Positions 54,884 to 63,958 of a stretch of 64,000 bases of DNA are shown here, piece by piece (within the stretch, counting starts at the first letter, position 1; every line of letters starts with the position of its first letter). A model generated the notes under the pieces. The model worked only from the letters and a program-made list of their open reading frames with translations. It was not told the origin of the DNA and searched no databases. Where the stretch lies: contig URZI01000007.1 of NCBI GenBank assembly GCA_900552385.1, forward strand, positions 33,055 to 97,054. Reading direction: 5' to 3'. Origin of the DNA: an uncultured Collinsella sp. Its GTDB lineage: Bacteria; Actinomycetota; Coriobacteriia; Coriobacteriales; Coriobacteriaceae. The translations under genes were made by a program, and so were the position numbers.

Positions 54884-56032
54884 GTGTCGGAAAATAGGGA
54901 TTACTACGAGGTGCTTGGCGTCGACAGGGATGCCGACGCGCGGACGATTAAGCGTGCGTTTCTAAAGAAGGCCCGTACCGTACATCCGGATGTTTCGGAC
55001 GACCCCGAGGCCGAGGCCAAGTTCAAGGAGCTCAACGAGGCCTATTCCGTTCTTTCTGATGAGCAGAAGCGTGCTAACTACGACCGTTACGGCACTGCCG
55101 ACGGCCCTGGTGGTTCGGGCTACGTCGATATCAACGATATCTTTGGTGGCATGGGCATGGACGACTTGTTCTCGTCGTTCTTTGGCGGCGGTGCCGGCGG
55201 TGGCGCCCGCAGCCGTCGTGAGCGTCGTCGCGGACGTGACATGGCCATCTCGCTTTCGGTGACGCTCGAGGAGGCGGCGCTCGGCTGCAAAAAGACGATC
55301 AGCTATGACCGCCTTGCTCCCTGCGAGGATTGCAACGGTACGGGCAAGGCTGACGGTGCGACCGAAAAACAGTGCAGCCGCTGCCACGGCACGGGCTATG
55401 TCACCACGGTCCAGCGCTCTTTTTTGGGCCAGGTCCAGTCCTCTTCGCCTTGCCCCGACTGCCACGGCGAGGGCACGGTCATCGATCATCCCTGCGAGAC
55501 CTGTGACGGTCAGGGCCGCACGCCTTCGCACGAAAAGATCGACATCGATATTCCCGCCGGCGTTTCGACCGGTCGCCAGCTGCGTGTGAGCGGCTTTGGC
55601 GAGGCCGGCCTTCGCGGCGAGCCTTCGGGCGACCTGATTGTCAACGTGCGCGTTGCCGACCATGAGCGCTTTAAGCGCAACGGTGACGACCTGTACCTGG
55701 TGAGCGATATCTCGATTGCGCAGGCTGCGCTCGGCTGCGAGATCGAGGTCGAGGGCATTATGCCCGACGAGGTCGTTAAGGTGACGGTTCCCGCCGGCGC
55801 CCAGTACGGCGACACCGTGAGCGTCAATAATTACGGCATGCCGCGCATTGGCGGTGGCGGTTCGCGTGGCCGCCTGATCGTGCAACTGCGCGTGGTCGTT
55901 CCCACCAATCTTTCCAATAAGCAACGCGAACTGCTCCGTGCTTTTGCCGACGAGATGGGCGATGACGTCGCTTCCGGTAAGAAGTCGGTGACCGACCGTA
56001 TCAAGAGTGCCCTCGACGATATCCTCGATTAA
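54884..56032 (+). CDS. dnaJ: Chaperone protein DnaJ
   Basis: DnaJ delivers clients to DnaK and stimulates its ATPase. The 382-residue protein has all standard parts: J domain with HPD near residue 35, Gly-rich linker (FFGGGAGGGARS), four zinc-finger repeats (CEDCNGTG, CSRCHGTG, CPDCHGEG, CETCDGQG) and both C-terminal beta domains. The GTG at 54884 has GGAAGGA 8 nt upstream. No hrcA, grpE or dnaK lies in the window. Confidence 0.97.
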   Translation: MSENRDYYEVLGVDRDADARTIKRAFLKKARTVHPDVSDDPEAEAKFKELNEAYSVLSDEQKRANYDRYGTADGPGGSGYVDINDIFGGMGMDDLFSSFFGGGAGGGARSRRERRRGRDMAISLSVTLEEAALGCKKTISYDRLAPCEDCNGTGKADGATEKQCSRCHGTGYVTTVQRSFLGQVQSSSPCPDCHGEGTVIDHPCETCDGQGRTPSHEKIDIDIPAGVSTGRQLRVSGFGEAGLRGEPSGDLIVNVRVADHERFKRNGDDLYLVSDISIAQAALGCEIEVEGIMPDEVVKVTVPAGAQYGDTVSVNNYGMPRIGGGGSRGRLIVQLRVVVPTNLSNKQRELLRAFADEMGDDVASGKKSVTDRIKSALDDILD

Positions 56033-56041
56033 GGAGCCCGC

Positions 56042-57334
56042 GTGCTCGCACCCCATATTTCCGTCGTCAACCTCGGCTGCCGCGTCAACCGGGTTGAGTC
56101 TGACCGTATCACTGCCGATCTTATGCGCCTGGGATTTGCTATTGTGGAGCCCCAGGATGCCGATCTGATCGTCATTAACACCTGTGCCGTTACGGGCGAG
56201 GCCGAGGCCAAGACCCGTAAGGCCGTCCGTCATGCGCTGGCCTATCCGGGCGAGCCTTACGTGGTCGTAACCGGCTGCGTCGTCAACCTGCATCCCGAGG
56301 AGTTGCTGGAGCTCTCCGATCGCGTGATCGCCGAGCCGTCCAAGATTGACGTCGCCGAGCGCGTCTGCGAGGTGCTGGGTGTCGAATCCGATAGCGTTCC
56401 CGCCTGCAGCGATGGCGAGGTGGTCGATGCGCTCGGTCGCTCTCGCCTGGGCGTGAAGATTCAGGACGGCTGCAACCATCGCTGCACCTATTGCATTGTG
56501 TGGAAGGCACGCGGCCCCGAGCGCTCCGTGCCCGTCGAGTCCGTGCTCGAGCAAGTTCGCGAGGCCCAGGAGGCCGGCGTGCCCGAGGTGGTGCTGACCG
56601 GTGTGAACCTGGGAGCCTACGATGGCAAGAGCGCGACCGACGAGCATGTCGAAATCGATGAGCTGCTCGAGGTCATCATGGAGCGCACGTCTATTCCGCA
56701 TGTGCGCATTTCCTCGGTCGAGCCCATGGATATCTCTGAGCGCCTGCTTAAGGTTATGGCGCGCTATCCGCAGCGTATCGCCCCGTTTTTGCACCTGCCC
56801 GTGCAGTCCGGCTGCACGGCGACCCTGCATCGCATGGGCCGTCCCTATAGTGCGGAGGCCTTTGAGGACACGGTGCGTATGATTCGCGCCAACTTGCCCC
56901 AGGCGTCCCTTTCGTGCGATGTCATCGTCGGTTTTCCTGGTGAGACGGACGAGGAATTCGAGGAGTCGCTGGCGCTGTGCCGCCGTGTGGGTTTCTCGCG
57001 TATGCACGTGTTCCGCTACAGCAAGCGTCCCGGTACCCTTGCTGCCGACATGCCCGACCAGGTTCCGCCCGAGGTTATGGCCGAGCGCAGCCGCCGTATG
57101 CGGGCCGCTGCACAGGAGCTTGCTATTGCCGACGCTCGCCGTCGCGTGGGCACGGTCGAGCGTGCCGTGCTCGAGTATGGCGACAACCTGACGCTCGGCT
57201 CGTTCCATCATGCCCGTCTTGACGATACCTGTGGACTTACAGCCCCGTGCCTGCTCGATGTTGCTATCATCGGAGTCGATGATTCCGGCTTGGTCCATGC
57301 ACGCAGGGAGGTTCATGGAAGCCTCGAAGATTAG
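56042..57334 (+). CDS. mtaB: tRNA methylthiotransferase MtaB
   Basis: MtaB adds a methylthio group to t6A37 in tRNA. The 430-residue protein has the N-terminal MTTase domain (VVNLGCRVNRVESD, INTCAVTGEAEAK, VVTGCVV, supplying three cluster cysteines), the radical SAM motif CNHRCTYC and a C-terminal TRAM-like region. The pattern NLGCRVN is typical of the MtaB group. The GTG at 56042 is 9 nt after the dnaJ stop. Its 3' end overlaps phoH by 20 nt. Confidence 0.94.
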   Translation: MLAPHISVVNLGCRVNRVESDRITADLMRLGFAIVEPQDADLIVINTCAVTGEAEAKTRKAVRHALAYPGEPYVVVTGCVVNLHPEELLELSDRVIAEPSKIDVAERVCEVLGVESDSVPACSDGEVVDALGRSRLGVKIQDGCNHRCTYCIVWKARGPERSVPVESVLEQVREAQEAGVPEVVLTGVNLGAYDGKSATDEHVEIDELLEVIMERTSIPHVRISSVEPMDISERLLKVMARYPQRIAPFLHLPVQSGCTATLHRMGRPYSAEAFEDTVRMIRANLPQASLSCDVIVGFPGETDEEFEESLALCRRVGFSRMHVFRYSKRPGTLAADMPDQVPPEVMAERSRRMRAAAQELAIADARRRVGTVERAVLEYGDNLTLGSFHHARLDDTCGLTAPCLLDVAIIGVDDSGLVHARREVHGSLED

Positions 57335-58301
57335 ACTTACCGTTCCCGAGGGGATTGATCCCTCGCGTGTTTTGGGCGCCGGCGACGGCGTCCTTCGTGC
57401 GCTCGAGAGCTTGGTTCGCGCTCATGTGGTCGCCCGTGGCGATAACATCTCCGTGAGCGGCGACCCGGATGAGGTCGAACTCGTGGCGCGCTTTTTCGAG
57501 CACGCTTTTCGCGAGGCGGCCGCCGGGCGCACGCTGTCTGCCGACGATGTCTCTCGCTGCCTGGCCGTCTTGCGCGACGGTGAGCACGAGGCTACGTCGC
57601 TTCGCGATGACGTGCTGCTTTCGTATCGCGGCCGCGTCATTCGCCCCAAGACGCTCGGGCAAAAGCGCTATGTGGATGCCATCCGCTCGCATACCATCAC
57701 GTTTGGCTTGGGTCCTGCCGGTACCGGTAAGACCTATCTGGCTATGGCGCTCGCCGTTGCCGCGCTCAAGCGTCACGAGGTGGGACGTCTGATCTTGACG
57801 CGTCCGGTTGTCGAGGCGGGGGAGAATCTGGGCTTTTTGCCCGGCACCCTCGAGGAAAAGATCGATCCCTACATGCGTCCGCTTTACGACGCCCTTTTTG
57901 ACATGATGGATCGCGAGCGCACCGATGAGCTCATGGAGCGCGGCGTGATCGAGATCGCCCCGCTTGCCTACATGCGCGGCCGCACGTTGAGCGATGCCTT
58001 CGTGGTGCTCGACGAGGCGCAAAATACCACGCCCGAGCAGATGAAGATGTTCCTGACGCGCCTGGGCTTCAACTCCAAGTTTGTGATTACCGGCGACCTG
58101 AGTCAGCGCGACCTGGTTGGTCGTCGCGGCGGTCTTGCTGACGTTGAGCAGATTTTGGGCCGTGTCGACGATGTCGCATTTTCGCACCTCGAGCGTGCCG
58201 ACGTGGTGCGCCATGCCTTGGTGGGACGTATCGTCGAGGCATACGATACTTATGATGATGTGCGCGAGAAACGCGCACGTGACCGAAAGGAGTCCCGTTG
58301 A
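57315..58301 (+). CDS. phoH: PhoH-like ATPase
   Basis: PhoH-family proteins (YbeZ type) are ATPases linked to RNA and ribosome metabolism and to YbeY. The 328-residue protein has an N-terminal KH-like region, Walker A GPAGTGKTYLA near residue 135, TRPVVEAGENLGFLPG and Walker B FVVLDEAQNTTPEQMKMFLT. The ATG at 57315 has AGGGAGG just upstream; longer frames fall inside mtaB. ybeY overlaps its stop by 4 nt. Confidence 0.95.
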   Translation: MEASKIRLTVPEGIDPSRVLGAGDGVLRALESLVRAHVVARGDNISVSGDPDEVELVARFFEHAFREAAAGRTLSADDVSRCLAVLRDGEHEATSLRDDVLLSYRGRVIRPKTLGQKRYVDAIRSHTITFGLGPAGTGKTYLAMALAVAALKRHEVGRLILTRPVVEAGENLGFLPGTLEEKIDPYMRPLYDALFDMMDRERTDELMERGVIEIAPLAYMRGRTLSDAFVVLDEAQNTTPEQMKMFLTRLGFNSKFVITGDLSQRDLVGRRGGLADVEQILGRVDDVAFSHLERADVVRHALVGRIVEAYDTYDDVREKRARDRKESR

Positions 58302-58807
58302 GTGTATTGATCAGCAACGATGCCGAGCTCGATACGCTGCTCGACGCGCAGGAGGTGGAGCACATCTGCGAGGTTGTGCTTGCCGCCGAGAGCGTTGAGC
58401 GTGAAGTCGAGATTTCCCTTTCGTATGTCGACGAGGACGAGATGCACGAGCTCAACCACGAGTGGCGCGGTATCGACCGCACCACCGATGTGCTCTCGTT
58501 TGAGTGCGATTCGGCCTTTGACGATGACATTCCCGTCGATGAGACGCTCGAGCTAGGCGATATTATCTTGGCCCCGCAGGTTATTGCCCGTCAGGCCCCC
58601 GGTTTTGGCAATAGCCCTGCTGACGAGTGCCGTCTGATGCTCGTACACGGCATGCTGCATCTGCTGGGCTATGACCACATCGAGGACGACGAGGCCGAGG
58701 TCATGGAGGCCCGCGAGGACGCCATCCTGCGCGATCTGGCGCTCGAGCGCGGCGAGGACCCCAAGCTAGTCCACGTCGGCCCCATCACCAACCACGCCCA
58801 CGACTAG
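58298..58807 (+). CDS. ybeY: Endoribonuclease YbeY
   Basis: YbeY is a zinc endoribonuclease for 16S rRNA 3'-end maturation and ribosome quality control. The 169-residue protein has LNHEWRGIDRTTDVLSF and the metal motif HGMLHLLGYDH. The TTG at 58298 overlaps the phoH TGA and has GAAAGGAG 5 nt upstream. The phoH-ybeY pairing is near universal. Confidence 0.96.
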   Translation: MSVLISNDAELDTLLDAQEVEHICEVVLAAESVEREVEISLSYVDEDEMHELNHEWRGIDRTTDVLSFECDSAFDDDIPVDETLELGDIILAPQVIARQAPGFGNSPADECRLMLVHGMLHLLGYDHIEDDEAEVMEAREDAILRDLALERGEDPKLVHVGPITNHAHD

Positions 58808-58816
58808 GAGCTGTCT

Positions 58817-59194
58817 ATGATTCCCGGATCGAACAAGGACCATCCGTCCTTCTTAAAGTCGTTTTCCTACGCCATGGAGGGCTTCGTCACCGCAGTCAAG
58901 ACCGAGCGCAACATTAAGGTCATGCTCGTTGCGGGCGTGTGCACCGTCATTGCCGGCTGCATCGTGGGGCTCGACATTGCCGAGTGGGCCACGATTATCA
59001 TCTGTTGTGGCCTGGTGATTCACGGCGAGCTGTGCAACACCGCTATGGAGGCTATCGTCGACCTGGCGACCCAAGAGCTCCATCCGTTGGCCAAGCGTGC
59101 GAAAGACATCGCCGCCGCCTCTGTATACGTTCTTTCCATCACCGCCGCGATTGTGGGCGTGCTGGTATTTGCCCACGCGCTCGGCTTTATTTAG
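58817..59194 (+). CDS. dgkA: Undecaprenol/diacylglycerol kinase
   Basis: In Gram-positives this small membrane kinase mainly phosphorylates undecaprenol. The 125-residue protein has three membrane segments and the family signature ELCNTAMEAIVDLAT, with the two catalytic Glu and Asp positions present. The usual ELINTAIE is ELCNTAME here. The ATG at 58817 is 9 nt after the ybeY stop, with AGGAG upstream. era follows after 12 nt. Confidence 0.93.
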   Translation: MIPGSNKDHPSFLKSFSYAMEGFVTAVKTERNIKVMLVAGVCTVIAGCIVGLDIAEWATIIICCGLVIHGELCNTAMEAIVDLATQELHPLAKRAKDIAAASVYVLSITAAIVGVLVFAHALGFI

Positions 59195-59206
59195 AAAGGG
59201 ATTCCT

Positions 59207-60274
59207 ATGTCTGACACTATGCAGCCTACCGATGAGATCCTGGACGACGAGACTTTGGACGCGGTGGATACCGAGGGGCTCGAGGATGTCGAGGAGTTCG
59301 ATCCGTTTGAGGGCATGAGCGATGAGGAGCTCGACGCCCTGTGCGACGAGGACGACAACCTCGCGGGCTTTGGCGACGTTGAGCCTGGTTTTCGCAGCGG
59401 CTTCGTGGCCCTGGTCGGACGCCCCAACGCCGGCAAGTCCACGCTGCTTAATGCCTGCTATGGCAAGAAGGTCGCCATCACCTCACCGGTGGCCCAGACG
59501 ACCCGCCGCCGCATGCGCGCCGTCGTCAACCGTCCCGGCTACCAGCTGGTCTTTGTCGATACCCCGGGTATTCATAAGCCCAAGGACGGTCTGGGATCCG
59601 AGCTCAACAAGAGCGCGTTGTTCGAGCTGAACGATGTCGATGTCGTCGCGTTTTTGATTGATGCCACCAAGCCGATTGGCAGGGGAGACGCTTGGGTTGC
59701 CGAGCGCGTCAGATGCGCCCGTTGCAAGAAGGTCCTGGTGCTCACCAAGGCCGATGAGGCCGATCCCGCCCAGGTTATGGAACAGCTCAAGGCCGCCCAC
59801 GAGCTCATGGAGTATGACGACGAGATCGTTACGTCGTCGGTCAAGAACTTCAACGTCGATGCCTTTATCGAGACCGTTGCGCACTTTTTGCCCGAGGGTC
59901 CGCGTTGGTTCCCCGAGGACATGGGTACCGACGCTTCCGACGAGACGCTCGTTGCCGAGTTTGTGCGCGAGAAGGTCTTGCGCCGCACCCGTGATGAGAT
60001 TCCGCACTCCGTTGGTGTGATCTGCGATGCGCTCGAGCAGACCAAGAAGGTACTGCGTGTGCACGCCACCATTTACGTCGAGCGCGAGGGCCAAAAGGGC
60101 ATCATCATCGGTAAGGGCGGCGAGATGATCAAGCATATCGGTATCGACGCCCGTCGCGATCTTGAGCGTATCTTTGGCATCCAGGTCTTTTTGGAGCTGG
60201 ACGTGAAGGTCAAGGCCGGCTGGCGTGACGACGAGGCCCAGATTCGCCGCTTTGGCTACAACGCCGAGGACTAA
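59207..60274 (+). CDS. era: GTPase Era
   Basis: Era is a GTPase that checks the 3' end of 16S rRNA. The 355-residue protein has the P-loop GRPNAGKST at 71-79, switch FVDTPGIHKPKDGLG, and a C-terminal KH domain (GIIIGKGGEMIKHIG). An acidic N-terminal extension of about 60 residues (rich in Asp and Glu) precedes the G domain; most Era proteins start almost directly at it. NKxD is replaced by LTKADEAD, as is common in Era. Confidence 0.97.
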   Translation: MSDTMQPTDEILDDETLDAVDTEGLEDVEEFDPFEGMSDEELDALCDEDDNLAGFGDVEPGFRSGFVALVGRPNAGKSTLLNACYGKKVAITSPVAQTTRRRMRAVVNRPGYQLVFVDTPGIHKPKDGLGSELNKSALFELNDVDVVAFLIDATKPIGRGDAWVAERVRCARCKKVLVLTKADEADPAQVMEQLKAAHELMEYDDEIVTSSVKNFNVDAFIETVAHFLPEGPRWFPEDMGTDASDETLVAEFVREKVLRRTRDEIPHSVGVICDALEQTKKVLRVHATIYVEREGQKGIIIGKGGEMIKHIGIDARRDLERIFGIQVFLELDVKVKAGWRDDEAQIRRFGYNAED

Positions 60275-60289
60275 GGGCGCGCGGCACGC

Positions 60290-61039
60290 ATGGCAGGCTC
60301 CCGGACATATCGCACCAAGGTGCTCGTCCTCGACAAGACGAAGCTCAAAGAGACCGACCTGATCCTGACGATGCTTGACGAGCGGGGTCGGCAGGTTCGT
60401 GCCGTGGCAAAGGGTGCGCGTAAGCCCGGCGGGCGGTTGGCGGCGCGCTGCGAGCTGTTCTGTACCGTCGATATGCTGCTTGCGCATGGACGGTCGCTCG
60501 ACGTGGTTTCCCAGGCCGAGCTTATGGAGGCTCCGCTCGGCGTTGCGCCCGATTACGAGACGACATGCGCGGCAAGCGCGATCGCCGAGGTCGCGCGCGT
60601 GTGCTCGTTCGAGGACGCCGAGGACCCGTTCACCTTTGCTATAACGCAGCGAGCGCTTGCCCTGGTGGGCAGTGGGCTCGACACGGCACACATGGATCTA
60701 CTTGTGGCGGCATATGTCTTTAAACTGCTGTCGCACGTTGGCTATCGACCCGATTTTTCGGCCTGCGTGCTGTGCGGAGACCCCATGTTGTCGTATTTTT
60801 CGCCCCAGGCGGGCGGTCTCATGTGCGGGTCGTGCGCTTCGAGCGTTCCGGGTGCCGAGCTGGTGTCGACCGGTGAGGTCGCGTGGCTGCGCGCCCTCAT
60901 GTCCATGACCTTCGATGCGCTCGTGGCCGAGAGGGTCGACCCCCATACCGCAGCCTTTTTGTTGGGGCTTTCGCATGTTTGGGCTGCGACGCACACCGAT
61001 CAGCGCCTCCGTGCGATGGAATTCATGTTGGGTCGGTGA
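60290..61039 (+). CDS. recO: DNA repair protein RecO
   Basis: RecO helps load RecA in the RecFOR pathway. The 249-residue protein has the N-terminal OB fold (TKVLVLDKTKLKETDLIL, VAKGARKPGGRL) and a helical domain with a four-Cys zinc finger (CVLCGDPM and MCGSCAS). The ATG at 60290 is 15 nt after era. The era-recO linkage is conserved. Confidence 0.95.
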   Translation: MAGSRTYRTKVLVLDKTKLKETDLILTMLDERGRQVRAVAKGARKPGGRLAARCELFCTVDMLLAHGRSLDVVSQAELMEAPLGVAPDYETTCAASAIAEVARVCSFEDAEDPFTFAITQRALALVGSGLDTAHMDLLVAAYVFKLLSHVGYRPDFSACVLCGDPMLSYFSPQAGGLMCGSCASSVPGAELVSTGEVAWLRALMSMTFDALVAERVDPHTAAFLLGLSHVWAATHTDQRLRAMEFMLGR

Positions 61040-61141
61040 TGATGCGCAGGCGCGGGCTGCTTGTGGTAACATACCGACCTGTTGGTACCTCGACCTTGGT
61101 TGCTCGCTCCACCGGCGGCTTCCCAGTCCGAGGCGAATCGA

Positions 61142-61157
61142 GTCGCCCGAGGGCGAC
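61142..61157 (+). promoter_or_regulatory. Hairpin in the rpsO leader
   Basis: GTCGCC (61142-61147) pairs with GGCGAC (61152-61157) around a CGAG tetraloop, 20 nt before the rpsO ATG. S15 binds hairpins of this kind in its own mRNA leader in several phyla, so an autoregulatory role is plausible. Confidence 0.45.
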
Positions 61158-61177
61158 GTAAAACGAAAGGTGAAACA

Positions 61178-61456
61178 ATGACTGTTTCCAAAGAGCGCAA
61201 GGCGGAGCTGACTGCCCAGTTCGGTAACACCCCGGTCGACACCGGCAACCCCAAGGTTCAGGTCGCCATCCTGTCCGAGCGCATCAAGGAGCTGACCGAG
61301 CACATGAAGTCCCACCAGAAGGACTTCCACACCCGTCGTGGCCTGCTCATGCTCGTCGGTCGTCGTCGTCGTCTTCTCTCCTACATCAAGAAGAACGACA
61401 TCGTCGAGTACCGTGAGCTCATCAAGGCTCTGGGCATTCGCGACAATATTCAGTAG
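61178..61456 (+). CDS. rpsO: 30S ribosomal protein S15
   Basis: S15 binds the central domain of 16S rRNA. The 92-residue product has VSKERKAELTAQFG, DTGNPKVQVAILSERI and LMLVGRRRRLLSYIKK, all typical. The ATG at 61178 has GAAAGGTG 8 nt upstream; longer frames are unsupported. It is followed by its own terminator and then pnp, the common rpsO-pnp pair. Confidence 0.97.
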   Translation: MTVSKERKAELTAQFGNTPVDTGNPKVQVAILSERIKELTEHMKSHQKDFHTRRGLLMLVGRRRRLLSYIKKNDIVEYRELIKALGIRDNIQ

Positions 61457-61473
61457 CGAACTTGTACATGCTA

Positions 61474-61503
61474 AGAGCGTCCTGCATGCGGGACGCTCTT
61501 TTT
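61474..61503 (+). terminator. Terminator of rpsO
   Basis: AGAGCGTCC (61474-61482) pairs with GGACGCTCT (61491-61499), followed by TTTTT. Confidence 0.9.
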
Positions 61504-61570
61504 GTGTAAGGGCGTGAACAATCACGCTCTGAAGCGTGGCGGGGGCAGGGGGCCCGCGTCACATGAGAAG

Positions 61571-61593
61571 CCCGCAGGCAAGGGGCCTGTGGG
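61571..61593 (+). promoter_or_regulatory. Hairpin just before the pnp ribosome-binding site
   Basis: CCCGCAGGC (61571-61579) pairs with GCCTGTGGG (61585-61593) with one G-T pair. It ends 2 nt before AAAGGAG. Autoregulation of pnp through a leader hairpin is known in Escherichia coli; whether it happens here is open. Confidence 0.45.
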
Positions 61594-61606
61594 GTAAAGG
61601 AGAACA

Positions 61607-63853
61607 ATGACACTCGTATCCAAGACCTTTGAGCTGTACGGCAAGACCTACACCTTTGAGTCCGGCGAGCTTGCCAAGCAGGCCACTGGCGCCTGTCTGG
61701 TCAAGCAGGGCGACACCACGATGCTCGATACCGTGGTCGTCTCCAAGGAGCGCAAGAACTATGACTTCTTCCCGCTGACCGTCGACTTCAACGAGAAGAT
61801 GTACGCTGCCGGCCGCATCCCGGGTGGCTACCTCAAGCGTGAGGGCCGTCCCAGCGAGAAGGCCACGCTCACCGCGCGCATGATCGACCGTCCGATTCGC
61901 CCGAGCTTCCCGGACGGCTTCCGCAACGAGGTACACATTGTCGCTACCTCGCTCGTCGCCGACCAGGTCAACCCCTTCGACGTCATCAACGTCATGGGTG
62001 CCTCCTTGGCCATGACGCTCGGCGGCGTGCCCTTCGAGGGCCCGCTTGCCTGCGTGCGCATCGGCCGTAACGTGGAGACCGGCGAGTTTATCGTCAACCC
62101 CACCTACGAGGAGCGCGAGAACTCCGATCTGGACCTGGAGCTGGGCGGATCCGCCGACTTCATCTCGATGGTCGAGGCCGGCGCCGAGGAGATCTCCGAG
62201 GACGACATGCTCGCCGCTATGAAGTTTGGCCAGGAGGCCCTTGCTGCTTTCTGCCAGGCTCAGGACGAGTTCGTCGCCGAGTGGGAGCAGGTTAACGGCC
62301 CCATCGTCAAGAAGGAGTACCCGCTCGACCAGCCCGTCGAGGAGGTCCAGGAGCGCATCTTCGCCCACTACGACGAGATGGCTGCCGCCCTTCGCGACGC
62401 CGACAAGCTCTCCCGTATCGGTAAGGTCGAGGCTCTGAAGGAGTCCATCCGCGCCGAGTTCACCGAGGAGGAGCAGGCCGCTTGGGAGCGCGAGATCCCC
62501 GTGGCGCTCAAGAAGCTCGAGAAGAAGGCCATGCGCACCATGGTCGTCGAGACCGGCGAGCGCGTCGACGGCCGTGCCGCCGACGAGATCCGTCCCATCA
62601 TGGTGAAGGACAACTACCTGCCGCTCGTTCACGGCTCTGGTCTGTTCCAGCGTGGCCAGACCCAGGTGCTTTCCGTCCTGTCGCTCGGTATGCTCAACGA
62701 GGGCCAGCGTCTGGATACCATCGAGCCCACCGAGGGCAAGCGCTACATGCACCACTACAACTTCCCGCCTTTCTGCACCGGCGAGACCGGCCGCATGGGT
62801 AGCCCCAAGCGCCGCGAGATCGGCCATGGCAATCTGGCCGAGCGCGCTCTGCTTCCGGTGCTTCCCGACGAGAACGAGTTCCCCTACGCCATCCGCGTCG
62901 TCTCCGAGGTCATGGAGTCCAACGGCTCCTCTTCGATGGCTTCGACCTGCGGCTCCACGCTCGCCCTTATGGACGGCGGCGTGCCCATTAAGCGCCCGGT
63001 CTCCGGTATCGCCATGGGCCTGATCCAGGAGGAGGGCAAGACCGTGGTCCTGTCCGACATCCAGGGTCTCGAGGACTTCCTGGGCGACATGGACTTTAAG
63101 GTCACCGGCACCACCGAGGGCATCACCGCCCTGCAGATGGACAACAAGGCCACCGGCCTCACCTTCGACATCCTGGCCCGCGCTCTGCAGCAGGCCAAGG
63201 AGGGTCGCGCCTTCATCCTGCAGAAGATGCTCGATGTGATCCCCGAGCCGCGCCGCACCACGCGCAGCACCGCTCCGCGTATCGTCTCCATCCAGGTTCC
63301 GACTGACAAGATCCGCGACGTCATCGGTTCCGGCGGTAAGGTCATCCGCGGCATTCAGGACGAGACCGGTGCTTCGGTCGACATCCAGGAGGACGGCACC
63401 GTCTTTGTCGGCGGCACCGGCGAGTCCGTCGATCAGGCTGTCGAGCGCATCAAGCTCATCATCAAGGTTCCCGAGCCGGGCGAGGAGTACACCGGTCGCG
63501 TGGTCTCCATCCAGCCCTTCGGCGCCTTCGTCAACCTGCTGCCCGGCAAGGACGGCCTGCTGCACATCTCCCGCGTCGCCAAGGGCCGCGTGGAGAAGGT
63601 CGAGGACGTCCTCAACGTCGGCGACGAGGTCAAGGTCGTCGTCATCGAGGTCGACGATCGTGGCAAGATCTCGCTCGATCGTCTTGACAAGCCCGAGGCC
63701 CCGGCTCGCGCCGAGGGTGCCTCCGAGGGCGACGGCGAGCACTTCCAGCGCCGTGAGCGTCCGCGTCGCGAGCGCTCCGAGCGCGGCGACCGTCCGCGTC
63801 GTCCCGGCGACAACGGAGGCCGCAAGCCCCGCCGTCACCACGACGCCGAGTAA
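61607..63853 (+). CDS. pnp: Polyribonucleotide nucleotidyltransferase (PNPase)
   Basis: PNPase is a phosphorolytic 3'-5' exonuclease of the RNA decay machinery. The 748-residue protein has two RNase PH domains (first with GRIPGGYLKREGRPSEKA, second with catalytic SNGSSSMASTCGSTLALMD), a KH domain (IRDVIGSGGKVIRGIQ), an S1 domain (YTGRVVSIQPFGAFVNLLPG) and a basic tail rich in Arg, Gly and Asp of about 40 residues that resembles RNA-binding or partner-binding tails. The ATG at 61607 has AAAGGAG 5 nt upstream. Confidence 0.98.
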   Translation: MTLVSKTFELYGKTYTFESGELAKQATGACLVKQGDTTMLDTVVVSKERKNYDFFPLTVDFNEKMYAAGRIPGGYLKREGRPSEKATLTARMIDRPIRPSFPDGFRNEVHIVATSLVADQVNPFDVINVMGASLAMTLGGVPFEGPLACVRIGRNVETGEFIVNPTYEERENSDLDLELGGSADFISMVEAGAEEISEDDMLAAMKFGQEALAAFCQAQDEFVAEWEQVNGPIVKKEYPLDQPVEEVQERIFAHYDEMAAALRDADKLSRIGKVEALKESIRAEFTEEEQAAWEREIPVALKKLEKKAMRTMVVETGERVDGRAADEIRPIMVKDNYLPLVHGSGLFQRGQTQVLSVLSLGMLNEGQRLDTIEPTEGKRYMHHYNFPPFCTGETGRMGSPKRREIGHGNLAERALLPVLPDENEFPYAIRVVSEVMESNGSSSMASTCGSTLALMDGGVPIKRPVSGIAMGLIQEEGKTVVLSDIQGLEDFLGDMDFKVTGTTEGITALQMDNKATGLTFDILARALQQAKEGRAFILQKMLDVIPEPRRTTRSTAPRIVSIQVPTDKIRDVIGSGGKVIRGIQDETGASVDIQEDGTVFVGGTGESVDQAVERIKLIIKVPEPGEEYTGRVVSIQPFGAFVNLLPGKDGLLHISRVAKGRVEKVEDVLNVGDEVKVVVIEVDDRGKISLDRLDKPEAPARAEGASEGDGEHFQRRERPRRERSERGDRPRRPGDNGGRKPRRHHDAE

Positions 63854-63876
63854 CAGCTAAACATAAGCAGCTCAAC

Positions 63877-63907
63877 AAGGGCGATTCCGTACAGGGGTCG
63901 CCCTTTT
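63877..63907 (+). terminator. Terminator of pnp
   Basis: AAGGGCGA (63877-63884) pairs perfectly with TCGCCCTT (63898-63905), ending in TTTT. Confidence 0.88.
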
Positions 63908-63958
63908 GCTATTCCCGGCGGGGTCCGCGGATAAAGTTTCCTGCTCTACAGTCCTGCT

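Noticed and set aside
54962..61525. Several long minus-strand frames opposite dnaJ, mtaB, phoH, era and recO
   Set aside because: All lie antisense to well-recognised genes in an unbroken plus-strand operon and show no motifs.
61559..63841. Open frame of 760 codons opposite pnp
   Set aside because: It matches pnp end to end in antisense; PNPase domains on the plus strand are unmistakable.
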